Assembly (NCBI GenBank): GCA_021464415.1
Contig: CM038468.1
Coordinates: 29,934,969 to 29,998,968, forward strand
DNA: 64,000 nt
Reading direction: 5' to 3'
Source: Lonicera japonica
Lineage: Eukaryota > Streptophyta > Magnoliopsida > Dipsacales > Caprifoliaceae
In this document: positions 11,980-23,671 of the stretch, piece by piece
Numbering within the stretch: the first letter of the stretch is position 1
How the letters are laid out: every line of letters starts with the position of its first letter
Position numbers and translations under genes: made by a program
Notes under the pieces: generated by a model
What the model was told of the DNA's origin: nothing
The model's database searches: none
What the model saw: the letters and a program-made list of their open reading frames with translations, nothing else

Positions 11980-13514
11980 TTTCAACCCTAGAGGGGGGTG
12001 AATAGGGTTTAACAAGTTTAATGCGGAATTTAAAACTTTTCTAACAATATTTAAGTAAAACAAATTTACTAAACCAATTTATCAAGGAATGCAATTAAAT
12101 AAACAATCAAGCAAATAAACAATCTCAAGCAAACAATAATGTAGCAAGTAAATAATGAGATTGAGTTAGAAAGATTGAACCGATTTGAAGTCCAAGACGT
12201 TTTGTCCACACGGTTTTGGTTTACCAAACCATAATCCGCGCTCGGTTAGTTCCCCGAGAATTTTCACTAAATCCAATCTTCTTCCGGGTGAAGATAAAAC
12301 CACTACAAGTGTTGTTGTCTCACTACACTCTTTACAAATATTGCTTAACCACAATATTCTCACAAGAATCTCTCTCTTGCTAACCTTGTGAGATTTACCT
12401 CTCACAATATCTAAACAAGAATTTACCTTCTTGTTTTTCCTATGAGATTTACCTCTCACAATTTGAATATAAAAGTTTGGTGATTCACACCAATTTACAA
12501 TAACTCTCTCAAGTGTTTGTAGAATACAATTTAAGCTCACACTAGAGTTATCTTGAATGATCAATATGATATAGTTCAAATAAAAGATAATTGATCAAAA
12601 ACAATTTCTTGAATCTTTGAATAATGAAGATAGATGAAGTAGAGAGTATAAGAGTGATTCAAGTTGTTTAGAATGTGTCTTAGATAGTGTATATATAGTC
12701 CCAAAAGTGATATAGCCGTTCTAGAGGTTTGGTAGAAGTTTGGTACCAAAAATAGTAAAAAATCAGAAATCCAACGGCTATATTCTGGAGCATCAGTCGA
12801 CTAAGCAAAACCATCAGTCGACTGATGGACCATTAGTCGACTGAGCAAAACCATCAGTCGACTAATGGACCAGTCTGCCCAACAGGCCAAAAGGCCAAAA
12901 ATCCCAATTTTTGCACTTTTGCATTTAAGCTCCGAAATCAATTCTAATGCTTTGGGGACTTCAAAAATAAGTTTCTAAGACACCAATTTTTGGGAAAACT
13001 CAAAATATGATCATTTAATATTTAATATGAATATATTTCAAAACCGGTTTATGCCAAAATGATGTTTTGAAATGATTTTCGATTCAAACTGATTTTGATC
13101 AATCTAACAAAGATGCAAGTTCATGTTTGAGCTATATAATCAATCAATTAAGAAACTTTACATTAATCCTAAGCATACACTCAATTACCGAATATGTGAG
13201 TCTTTGAATGCTTTGAATAGTTTCTTCAACTTGATTCTTCTCTTGAAGCTTTTCCATATGATCCTTGATCTTGATCTTCATGGATTTGTATTGCTAGCAT
13301 GTGAGTGATGAGATTGTTCTCTTGCTAGTCCAATGCTTCGTTGACTTGATCGAATATTGATTCCATTGATCCTTGTCATGCTTCCTTTGAGCAATCATGC
13401 TATTCTTGATTTTTCAAGTAAGAAATCTATAATCTTAAATCAAGAACAGATTAAATTACACATGATTAAATTATTGTTATTATCAAAATAAGATTAAGAC
13501 CTTCTAGGTCAACA
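11980..13514. mobile_element. Unclassified repeat inserted in the solo LTR
   Basis: The left edge reads TTTCAACCCTAGAGGGGGGT and the right edge, read on minus, TGTTGACCTAGAAGGTC. The two edges are weakly similar as inverted ends. It contains a cluster of CAGTCGACTG motifs but no convincing gene, and the frames at 12166-12579 and 12185-12391 lack homology. I found no target duplication. It could be a non-autonomous LTR-type or TIR-type element. Confidence 0.4.
12789..12872. repeat. Short palindrome cluster (CAGTCGACTG)
   Basis: Four copies of an A/CAGTCGACT-type palindrome spaced about 20-29 bp apart, alternating with CATCAG/CCATTAG and GAGCAAAACC linkers. Confidence 0.8.
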
Positions 13515-13859
13515 TGTTCGTTACTTATCCGATTAAGGTTCCGTTTGCGTAGATGTATAGTATTCATACCAATCTACAACTTTCATGTTTTGGCCAAAGT
13601 CCAACTCGCACTCCTTGTTGACCAAAACAGGGCCCGAAGTTGGCCCATCGCTAAATTCTGGTCATTCGGTAGCTTTTTGGCAGAGCGCTGTCTTCGGTGA
13701 ATTTCTGGGATTGATTGGTTCATAATTTGGAAACACTTCCAACTAGGAAGTTGTAGAGCTTTGAAATACCTTTCCGTGGACATAAAGAACACCTCAATCG
13801 GAGTTCGGAGAGAAAAGTTATGGCCAAAACAAAAACAGTGCTCCAGAACCAAAATTACG

Positions 13860-13992
13860 CGCGGACCGGTCTGGGAGTTCCAGACTCAAGCGCGGACCGG
13901 TCTGGCCTTTTTCTAGACCGGTCCGGCCTTTAAAATTTGCCAAATTTTTACCCCGCGGACCGGTCTAAGGGTTTTGCCATACCGGTCTGCAC
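13860..13992. repeat. Cluster of GCGGACCGGTCTGG motifs in the LTR
   Basis: GCGGACCGGTCTGG-like sequence occurs three times in direct orientation, with a CTAGACCGGTCCGG inverted copy and a final ATACCGGTCTGC. All centre on the ACCGGT palindrome within about 130 bp. Confidence 0.8.
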
Positions 13993-16195
13993 GGTTACTG
14001 TAGCAACCGACTTAAAATGGTTTTAAGGTCGTTTTTCACCCATTTTCACTCATTTTTCGAGCTACACACAGCCACACACTTCCAGAGAGTTCCGAAAGGT
14101 TCTAGAGAGAGAAAGAGAGAGATTCCTACGCATCTCTCATCCCCGATCAAAGATTGAAGCTTGAAATCACCCGAATCCTCTTCTCCTTCGCTATACATCA
14201 TCTCTTTCGTTATACATCATCTCTAAGCTTGGCTTCTCTCCATGGGAGCTTAAGTGCGAAGCTTTGGCCATGTGAATTGAGGGTTGTACTCCACCAATTC
14301 GAGGTCCGTGCTATTCTAGGAGCGTAGCATTGTGAGGATTATAGAGTTTCGTCAGGCGGGCTTGGATTATCATCTTTCCTTCATCCTTTCGGCTTATCCA
14401 CTCAAGGTAGGGGTTTATATGACTTCAAAACTCAATTATATAATCTAAATGTTTCCTAAACTTGATATTATGATTATATTCAACAATCAAGGAATAATTT
14501 TGTGCATGTATGTTCAATATAAAAGATGTATCAGTTGAATATCATGAGTCATGCACGCTTGTACTATGATTTTACGAAGTGAAGCAAGATATGCCATTTA
14601 CACCGGATAAACATGCATTACTCGAATTATATGAGATATTCCTTGGATGTGTGGATGTTATATGTTGATAAATTGATTTGTTGATGGATCATACAATCCA
14701 AGGAATATAGATTAAGCTTGGTTGAAGTGTGTATGGCATAGATTGTTTCAATTATGCATTCATTAGCATGTCAAGCATGTTTTAATTATGAATTCATTAA
14801 CGGAGCAATAAATGCCATCTAAACTCGATACTCCCGTATTTCTTGGATTGTATGGATGTTCTTTGGGAATACATGTATTAATTTGATAAGCACATCTCGA
14901 AGAATGGCTAATTATATACCAAGAATTACGGGTATGTGTTTATTGAAAGTTTACATGGCATATATCATTGAAAGCTCCCATGTGAGGCATAAATAGCACG
15001 TTATACATAATTGTTGTGTCAACCCGGCATCTGGATGATCTCTTGGCAAGCTCAAAGCATTCTCACGGCATATGGCCTATCAAATGGACGTATATCTTTT
15101 ATTATGATGTTGAAAACTTCATGATATATATATCTGCTCGGAGGCTACATGGAAGTTTATTTCTTATGGCAATTCATGGCAGCTGCATTTCTATCTTGAT
15201 ATTGTCTTATTGGATACGATTGGTTGATTGATCTCTTGAAAATGATTGTGCTTGGTCTTGGATGACCAAGGGTGATGTGAACTCTGTATGAATATATGTT
15301 TTCATGGTGCTTGCCGGGATGGGAAAATAGGCAGGGCTCGGTACCCTTGGGGGATATTGTTTGGCCGCCAATAAGCCACCGGCAAAAGACCCGGGAACCT
15401 TGGCATTGGCAACGCGCCATGAATTCGATTCTTTTCTAAGGAAGATAGACGGGATTGTTGTTCCACTTTCTGGGTATGATAATATTGGTATGCCGTTTGA
15501 GGCGATGGATTCTATATTGTGACACCAGTTCGGATTCTTATTGAGGCAAACTATGGTTATATTATATTCTCTTGGAGCGGATGGATTTCATAAGGCCATG
15601 TTGGCTTCGATTCTCACTGGCGCGTATCACCAAGTTGTGGAGATGGGTTGACACAAAGGGAGGTAACCTGCATATGCATGAGCGCGCATTATCATGAACT
15701 AATGACGTCTACGATACTTTACAATTAATGTTTAAAATTGTACTTTAAAAGGATTTACTTTAATTACGATAACAAATTAAGTTATATTTTCAAAGTTTCA
15801 CCCGTTTTTCTAAAATCTTACAGGTAGCCAGGAGTCCAAAGAGGTCTAGGACGTGACGGGATCGGGAATGAGTTAGTGGCTCTGATACCGATGTGCTTTT
15901 GTCGTTTATATGTTCTCACGGGCAGCCACGGCTAACCCGAAGTTATATATATAAGTTGGATTTACTTGATTAGTTTTATGTAATGACTATATGTATGGAT
16001 GCATGTTTATGTATAGTACTACTATCTTCAGCATGATTATGAAGTTGTTGGTTGACGAGCATGATAGTACTATCTTAATTTCTTTATATGTTTTTCATAT
16101 ATACCCATTTTAGTCAATCTAAGATGGGTTAGTAGCACTCCAGGTCTTAATTACGGGTGTTATCCTGTAGATTAAGGCGTGGGTGTTACATATAT

Positions 16196-18990
16196 ATTCT
16201 TGGATATTTTGATTATGTTATTGGTTCATGTAAACAAGATCTTTAAAGGGACATGCTAGTGAGAATAAAGTACGAAAATGCATCAAATAAGATAAATTGC
16301 ATTACACAACCAAATTTTTTTCCAGTGATGATAATAGTAATATAAATTGTAGCATTACTACTAAATATATATATTGGGGTAGTTGTATATCATTTTCCAA
16401 TTATAATACATGTGGTAGTGGATTATTGATTTAAATATTTTTTTTTCATTGTTGAATCTTTTTGTTCGTGAGGATCGTGTTAACATTTGTCATTTTGTTA
16501 ATAAATTTTAATACTCGCAAGCGTACGAATCGATTGATAATATAGTGCGCAAGAAAGGTTGATCCCACAGAAACTCAAATAATATGTTTTATAATTATCT
16601 TGTTAATCTTTCATTAAACTCTTAATCTAGTTAGAAAAGTTTATAGGAATCAAACAAATGAAACATAACAAAGTAAATATAACAAAGTAAAGCAAGTAAA
16701 TTAAAGTAATGGAACTAAATTAAATAATATTAAGTAAGATAACAAAATTAATGAATTAATTGATGTAGGAGGACAAAATTGGAACCCTTATTTTGCCTGA
16801 GTATTCAAGAGTAGGCCCAAGATTCAGTGAACATTCTTAGAGTAAATCCGAGAGAGGAACAAGGACTCGCGATAGTTGGATGAAGTCGTAAGTCTCTAGC
16901 ATAATATAAATACGCAAGCCGAATATATTTACAGAATCAGGGATGACAAGAGTACTGTTGATATGGTCATCCCAACCAATGGAAACGGGACACCTGTACT
17001 CGTGGGAATGATTAGCGCTTATTGCCAATATGGGCCCCAAAGTGAATAATAGGTGGATACCTGTAAAGTGTAAAGTTGGTTATGGATAAGGACATACCCC
17101 TCATGTGAAAATGGCAAGTTATACCCTTTATGATCTTTTTACTGTTAATCTAATGAGCATTGTGACCAATAATCTATACGTATAAATAAAAAGGGAAAGC
17201 TCACTTCGAAATGATTCCAACTTTTATTAACCTTTATACACTCTAGTACTCTTTTTAAGAGAACAACCGCTTTCACTGTAACTACTTTCAATTAGGCATT
17301 TTGAGCCAAGTGAAGAATACCATCACACATTAGGAAAGACTTATTGCCAGATTGCGTATAATAGTCACTGGAGGAATCTATCCCACAAACTAAATCTCAT
17401 ATCGATTACTGCAAATTTATTATTCATTCTCATCACTTTTGATACATCTAGTTAATGGTTTTACCGATTTGGGCTGATTCTATATCTGTTGGGCTTGGTC
17501 AGATTTCTACCACTCATAATTAACTAGGGTTTCGAAGTCATATATTTAATATTATTTTCTTAAGTATTCAAACGCGTAAATTCTACTTTTATCTTGCAAT
17601 AATTTAGTTTCTTAACTCTATTATTTACGAAAAATGAATTCATTAATGTTTACATAATTTATAAAATTTAATTACAATTCTTCCACCGTCAAACTTATGT
17701 ATAAAGTCAAAATACTTATTATATCCATCAAAACGCACCCTATATCCACTCTTAATAAATCATAAGGTGAATACAACAAAAGATAACGGGGATTCAATTT
17801 TAATTTTATTAATTAAAATATGCATCTAATAGAAAGAATTATTTTTAATATTAATGTATTAAATTAGTAAAGTCAATTTGTATAAATAAGTGCAATGAAA
17901 TTAATTAAATATATTCATCATAACTCTAACATAAATTTGTGCTAACATAAATAAAATTAAATAAATAAAAAATAATAAAGTTAAAGTAAATTTATTTAGC
18001 ATTAATTTAATTGAATAAAATAAACTTTAAACCTTCAAAGTAAAAGAAAATGAGAAAACAAAAAAAAAATGAAAAGAAGAAGAGGGGTGCTCGACCAGAG
18101 GTGCTATTGGCTACTGTGTACGGCTTTAACATGTATACTCTCCTTATATAATTAGGAGTAGGTTTGGTTAATGGGTTTTTGATTGAGTGGGACAAGGCCC
18201 ACCAATTAAATAATTTTATTGGGCTTTTATTTTCTTTACAAATAGGTTTGAATGTGGCTAGCTTTACATACTTGCAAATACACTTGGCTGGTTATATTTA
18301 GATTGGGCTCACTTGAGTGTACTTTGTTGAATTTTTGCCTTAGTAAATCGCAGAATTTTGTGTTGTAATATTGAACTTCGATATTGATAAATTTGAAAAA
18401 GTTTTAAATCGTAAAGTTGTAACTCTCGAAATTCTCTTTAAAATGGGATCAAGAATCACACATAATTTAGACTTTCGAGTAAAAAATTATGTTTCCAAAA
18501 GTATTAAACCATTTTAGCTGTCATCGTTTGTTCCAATTTCTCTATTTTTCTCAATCTTGTCCAATTCTTTTCAAGTACCCGAGTAATATTTAAAATAGAA
18601 AAATAGTATTAATATGTGATCTTTAAAATATAAATTAGCATAATAAATCATAACAATTTCTTGGTACATCACATTTACTAAAAATCCTGCCCCACTAATA
18701 TTAAAGAAATAAATATATGTCTCACATCTCGTTAATGGAAATTATTATTCATGTATTATCATACCTTCAAATAAAAGGCATACACATATCAAAAAAATAG
18801 AAATCATACATGCTCAACTCTGAAAATTTGTTTAACAATACGTTGGTCTATTATCACAGTTTCATTCTTATTCTTAAAATAGTCTCTATACATTTTGGAC
18901 TAATTTGTGTTCTTACTTCTTATTCTCAAAATTTTCTCTTTACATCTTGGACTAATTTGCATTCTTACTTATGTATCAATGGATTGACTA
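16196..18990. other. Intergenic, one Athila-like relic, otherwise nothing
   Basis: At 16510-16580, CTCGCAAGCGTACGAATCGATT followed by a sentence-like TAGTGCGCAAG...GATCCCACAG stretch resembles a segment common in plant Athila-type gypsy elements. Similar wording appears on the opposite strand at 54450-54490. No gene or bounded element is visible in the rest. Confidence 0.35.
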
Positions 18991-19054
18991 CATATACAGA
19001 CGATGTGTGTGCTACATGCATATATAAAATTTCATAACAAAGTTTTAACAAAAG

Positions 19055-19135
19055 TGAATAATAGCTTAGTGGTAAACTTTGATCTAAAAAATTCAGAATG
19101 CTTAAGTGCAAAGGTTTGATTCTGTTGCTAACAAT
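19055..19135 (+). mobile_element. tRNA-derived SINE fragment
   Basis: A pol III A-box-like TAGCTTAGTGGTAAAC is followed about 40 bp later by a B-box-like AGGTTTGATTCTG and then a T/A-rich tail. No target duplication was identified. It is a short degenerate copy. Confidence 0.5.
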
Positions 19136-20319
19136 TTTTTTATCAAAATAATAATAGTCATAGGGGTAAAATAGACATTTTAAAAGTTTGACACAATTTC
19201 ACTGGTGATTAAAATCTGTATTACCTTTATAATATAGTACATATTTACTTGAATTTGTCCACCGGGCACTAGTTCAAATTTTTTTTTTTAGGTCAAACTC
19301 TTAATTACCAAATTTACAAGGTAATGTTGTGTTAATTTTTTTTTTATTAACTTGTTGGTTCAATGTTTTTCTTTTTCTATGGTTATTATTGGTTTTTGGA
19401 GTTATCATTGTTTTAGGTAAGCTTTTTGTGAATTTCAATTTTAAATGAATAGTTTCAATTCTTGATACACACTTTTCAAAATAATGCTTTTCTTACCCAT
19501 GTTTTAAGATCCGAAGATATAATAGATGTGGAAGAAAGTAGAACCAACAAGAACATTTATAAGAACTCTTCAATAAAATAACTAAAATAAGATAATTAAA
19601 ATAGTTATTTAATTATTTATTTATTAAATTGTTAAAGTCAACAATGTTAAATTTTTACGGTGGTTATTTTATTTTATTTTTTGTCAATAACTAAAATTTT
19701 GGGGCTCACCATTTAATTTTTGCCAAAAATTGGATAAGGCTAATCTTAAATGAACCCCATAATTATTCTTTTCATCCTACTAAAAATTGATAAAGAAAGT
19801 CGTATCCGCATAGAGAATGAGAGAAGTAAAGACATAGATAAAAATAAAAAATAAAAAAAATCATGAATTTATCCATATCTTTCAAAAATATTCATAACAT
19901 AAATTTTAGGGTTGGCTGATTCCTTGAATTTTTTTAGTAATAGAAGAATTTGAATTAAGGACTGGACTTAGGAGTCATGCTCGGTAAATACACCGTGTTA
20001 AGAATTAAGGGTGCCTTTTAATTTGACTAATAGTGAGATTGAGACCCATAATTTGCTCTAAAACCTACATTTTAAACCAATTATATGATGGGTTTTTTAG
20101 TTTTTAATCAAACGTAGTGGGTTTGACTATACCAATCTCATAATTTTAGGCTAAATCTTAATTTGCCATTAATGATTACATGGAAATTATTATTTAAACC
20201 CATTTTTTAATTAGGTTGATCCGTCTTCTAATTAACTCAATTTTTTTATATTGTTAAGTTAATCCCCACTTTATACTCAATATGACCCTCATTAAGCTCG
20301 CCAACTCAAAATCATTAGC
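19136..20319. other. Intergenic, nothing supported
   Basis: AT-rich DNA without a recognisable gene. A stretch at about 20005-20170 with internally repeated TGGGTTTGACTATACCAATCTCA-type wording could be a MITE, but no matching ends were found. Confidence 0.4.
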
Positions 20320-20327
20320 ATTTTGTA

Positions 20328-20727
20328 CAGGGGCGTATCTACAGTGTGGCGAGGGAGTGCGCGTGCACCCCCGGCGATTTAGGTTTTTTTTTTAAAAAAA
20401 TAAAATAAAAAATATTATAAGGACTTATGTGCATAAATATATAGTTAAGGGTGTGTAACTGTAATAAAACTTAAAGGGGCTTATGTTCATTAATATATAC
20501 TTAAAAGAGGAGTGAGTGCGTGAGATCTCAATTAGCCATTTAGCCTCAATAGTCAATAGTCAATATCCCCTTTTTACTTCCTGCTGTCTCCTTGCTCCTT
20601 GCTCCGCCTCCGCCATTTGTGCAATTGAGTGTGATTCTCTCTGCTTTTTTTTTTTTTGCTGCTCTCCACAACTCACGCACAGGACAGCACTGCTACAGCC
20701 TACAGAGGTTCAGATATAAAATTTATT
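20328..20727 (+). other. hAT 5' terminal and untranslated region
   Basis: Holds the left inverted end, then AT-rich sequence and a C/T-rich stretch (20560-20700) like a 5' UTR. The viral leader begins abruptly at AGTGTGTCTC (20728). The small frame at 20516-20719 is not supported. Confidence 0.6.
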
Positions 20728-20786
20728 AGTGTGTCTCTTCCCCCCTTGTTGCGTAGTCTTTAACTACGAATAAGTCCCCACCATAT

Positions 20787-20798
20787 TGGTATCAGAGG
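20787..20798 (+). other. Viral tRNA-Met primer binding site
   Basis: TGGTATCAGAGG matches the complement of the initiator tRNA-Met 3' end, the minus-strand primer site of caulimovirids. It follows the leader sequence ...CCCCACCATAT, and the polyprotein ATG lies about 610 bp downstream. Confidence 0.85.
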
Positions 20799-21409
20799 TA
20801 GATTTATGTCTATCCGTGAGTAGTTCTTCAAGGCAAACTTATGGTTTTAAGAACTTTGGTAATAAACTATTTTTCCCATAATAGCTGATTAAAATATTTT
20901 GGTATAAGAAAACAGATTTTTCTTAGTGATATTTATACTATGATTAGTATGAAAATTCTGAGGAATGATGAGTATGCTCTACAGCTGCCATTTATCTTCT
21001 TCTTCTGATTTAAGTATGCTCTGTGACTGCCATTTGATATGGATCTCTCACATCAGAACACTCAGAATAAGTTGTTTGGATCTCCTGTATCAGAAAGCGT
21101 TCGTTCTAATTTTCTGAACACTTGTATAAATCTTTTGTTTACACAGAAGGTTATACTCACATATATGGACAGGTGTTTGAGCGCCGGGTTTTAGGCGATG
21201 GATAGCCGTGTGTATGCCCGATAAAGGCTCGCAGATTGAGGTCAAATATGTGATTATGGATTTTGTTGTAACAAAAGGTCGTCTTTAGATCCCAGATCTA
21301 CTTAGATTAATGCTTTTCTGAAAACCCAAAGTGTTTTGTTAAGCTGCTATTGAAAGCATATTTTATAACCAAATTTCTTAAAAATCATTTGTTGCCTATC
21401 TCTTTATAA

Positions 21410-23671
21410 ATGTTTTCCAAATCCAAGTCCATGTCTGCTTCTTCTTCTAAATCTATAAGTCCTTCTGAGTCTTTTAGGTCTAATAGCTCTCGTAGTGATA
21501 AAATTGAGTCTTTATATGAAATCACCCATATCCAAGACACAAAAATTCCCGAAACTAAATTAGCTATCACAAATCCCTATCATGTCTTTCAGAAGCCTTC
21601 TTCTGAGTCCTTCACCAAAAGAGTCAAACAGTTAGTAGTCTCTGACAAATCAAAACTTCCAGTTCGTGAGTTTGTTCAGTGTACTCCTTTTGATTCTTTG
21701 TTTGTCAAGTCAGGACATGAAGAACAGTTCTTCACTGTCCCGATTTCCGCAGATATTTCTCGGCTAGCCTTATCCCAAGGTTATACCCACATGCATTTCG
21801 GAGCAATCCGTTTTGCTATTACTTTTCATGGACGCAAAGGTTTACAAGCAGTTGCCCGTATTGCTCTTGTTGATTCACGGCTGACAAATTATCAGCAAGC
21901 AATCCTTGGCAATGTACAAGCCACGTTGAATGCCGGAACGGTGTTTTTTACACTATATCCTAATTTCAATATCCCTCTCAGTGATCCATATGTTTGCTCT
22001 GCTTTGAAGATCCAGGTTCAGATCTCTGGAGTCTCTATGATCCCAGGTACTGCAGCAGCAACCATCCACCAGCAAATGGTCTATCGTGTGCAGAATCATT
22101 CTTATGATCTCTGTATTCCCGGATCCTCTACATCAGAAGCTCTCATGCTCACAATTGATTCAGATCGAGCTCACACCGCCAGTTATGTTCCCCGTCAGCT
22201 CACTCGTGATGAACTTGTGACTCTTTTACCAGAAGTATGGGTTACTTCCTATGAAAAGCTCCAGGCAGAAGCCAATACAGAGTCTTTTCAGCAGACTGAC
22301 CCAACATATACTCGCAGAGCTGATAAACAAATCGAAATGAGATTCAGTAAGAAAAATATCCCAATTTCTCCTGAGCGAAACCCTTTTCAAACTGAACTCA
22401 TGATGGTGCAAGAAATACGCAGGTTACCCACAGATCAAGTTCTTGATAATGGTTCTTTGCCAATCTGGTCGTTTAACCGACACGGCAAACCTGTGTATCA
22501 GTTCTCCAAACCAAAGGTGCATATCCCATGTGACGATTGTTGTTGTGACGATTGTGAAGAGTTAGCGTTTGAGGCAGAGTTAGAACCTGCAGAATTGAGG
22601 TTATACAGAAAGAAGAAGGCTGGAAAAGCCTTAAATTCTCAGGAACTTCTAGAAGAACGTTACCAAGCAGGTGACCCTACAGTTGATCTCCTTGGTGAAC
22701 CAAGTGGCAAATTTAACTATTATGTCACTTATGGAGACAGGCCTAAACCTATACCTCCTCCAGAAGTCCCAGAGTGCAAGCCTCCACCGCTTCCACAAAA
22801 CCCGTCCCCCCCACAACCACCTCCTCAACGTCTTTCACCCTACACCCAGAAAGCCCTAAAGGCTCTTGGCCGTCCATACCGCCAAGCACCCTCCTGTTAC
22901 TCTCCGCCTAAACAGTTACAACCTGAACCACTCCCATGTTTTTATATGGCTCAAGAACCAAATTCCCCAGAACCACATTTTCCCCCAGCAGAAGATTTTG
23001 ATAACCTCACAACCCATGTGAGTCATCGTTGGAAAATTCCGGATCCTACTTCTATTGGTTCCGATGGACAGGTGAAAAAGATTACAGCGGCTGAAGCAGC
23101 ATTAAATTGGCAAGCAGAAAATGCATTGGCACAGAACAAGGTCCTCTCTCAAATTGCCCAGCAAACACAGCAGATGAATAAGAAGATTTCTTCTCTTTCC
23201 ACTATCCCTGAAATGATTGCTGATATAAAAATGAGAATCAGGAACTTGCATGACCAAATGACGTATGTTGCCACCACGGTCAATGATTTTGCTGCCACAT
23301 CAACTTTCTTCCGAGAAAAGGAAGCCGAGAAGCGAGCACTCTTGGCCCAGCTTGAATCAATTGAACGAAGTGAAGCTATTAATTATGCTTACTCTCAAGA
23401 AAGGCCCAAATCTTTGTTCCCAAATACTCGTGACATCCCTGATGTTTCAATCTTTTATCCAACTGAACCACCAGTTCAATCAACTTTTAACCCAGCAGAG
23501 TATTCATTAGCCAACCCACGTTCTACTTCCCTTAATCTTTGGGATGAACCACCCAAGAGGAGATTACCCCATGGTCCAATTCTCCTCCAAAGCCTAAACC
23601 AACCCCTAAAGCAGTGTTCCAACCTCGTAAGTCAAATTACCCTTTCCAAGCAAAGCATCCCTCTGAAGTAG
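21410..23671 (+). pseudogene. Pararetrovirus movement protein and coiled-coil region (5' part of polyprotein)
   Basis: 753 codons from ATG 21410. Residues about 85-235 form a caulimovirid 30K-type movement protein core: HMHFGAIRF, GRKGLQ, the conserved Asp in LVDSR (residue 155), TLYPNF and DPYVCSALKIQVQ. Such proteins carry virus through plasmodesmata. A Cys/Asp cluster CDDCCCDDC sits at residues 374-382, a proline-rich linker at about 445-480, and a Gln/Leu heptad-like coiled coil at about 563-660, like virion-associated proteins of this family. The frame leaves the polyprotein after a 4-C run at 23567-23570 where the minus copy has 5 C, so the last ~35 codons are off-frame. It is an old viral copy and not intact. 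Confidence 0.88.

Larger units (their letters stand above)
11795..16190 (+). mobile_element. LTR-only (solo) gypsy LTR with nested insertion
   Basis: Starts TGTGACACCC at 11795 and ends GGGTGTTACA at 16190, the TG...CA inverted ends of chromovirus-like LTRs, and is flanked on both sides by TATAT (11790-11794 and 16191-16195). No internal gag-pol is present, so it is best read as a solo LTR left by LTR-LTR recombination. About 1.5 kb of unrelated sequence (about 11980-13514) interrupts it, so the LTR proper is about 2.9 kb. The 3' part carries GGTCTAGGACGTGACGGG at about 15850, a stretch typical of these LTR ends. Confidence 0.7.

Noticed and set aside
12166..12579. 137-codon minus-strand frame
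   Set aside because: Lies in an unclassified repeat and has no homology I recognise. The opposite strand is also open.
15875..15895. GCTCTGATACCGATG resembling a reversed tRNA-Met primer site
   Set aside because: It lies inside the solo LTR with no adjacent LTR boundary. Such wording is common in this kind of LTR.
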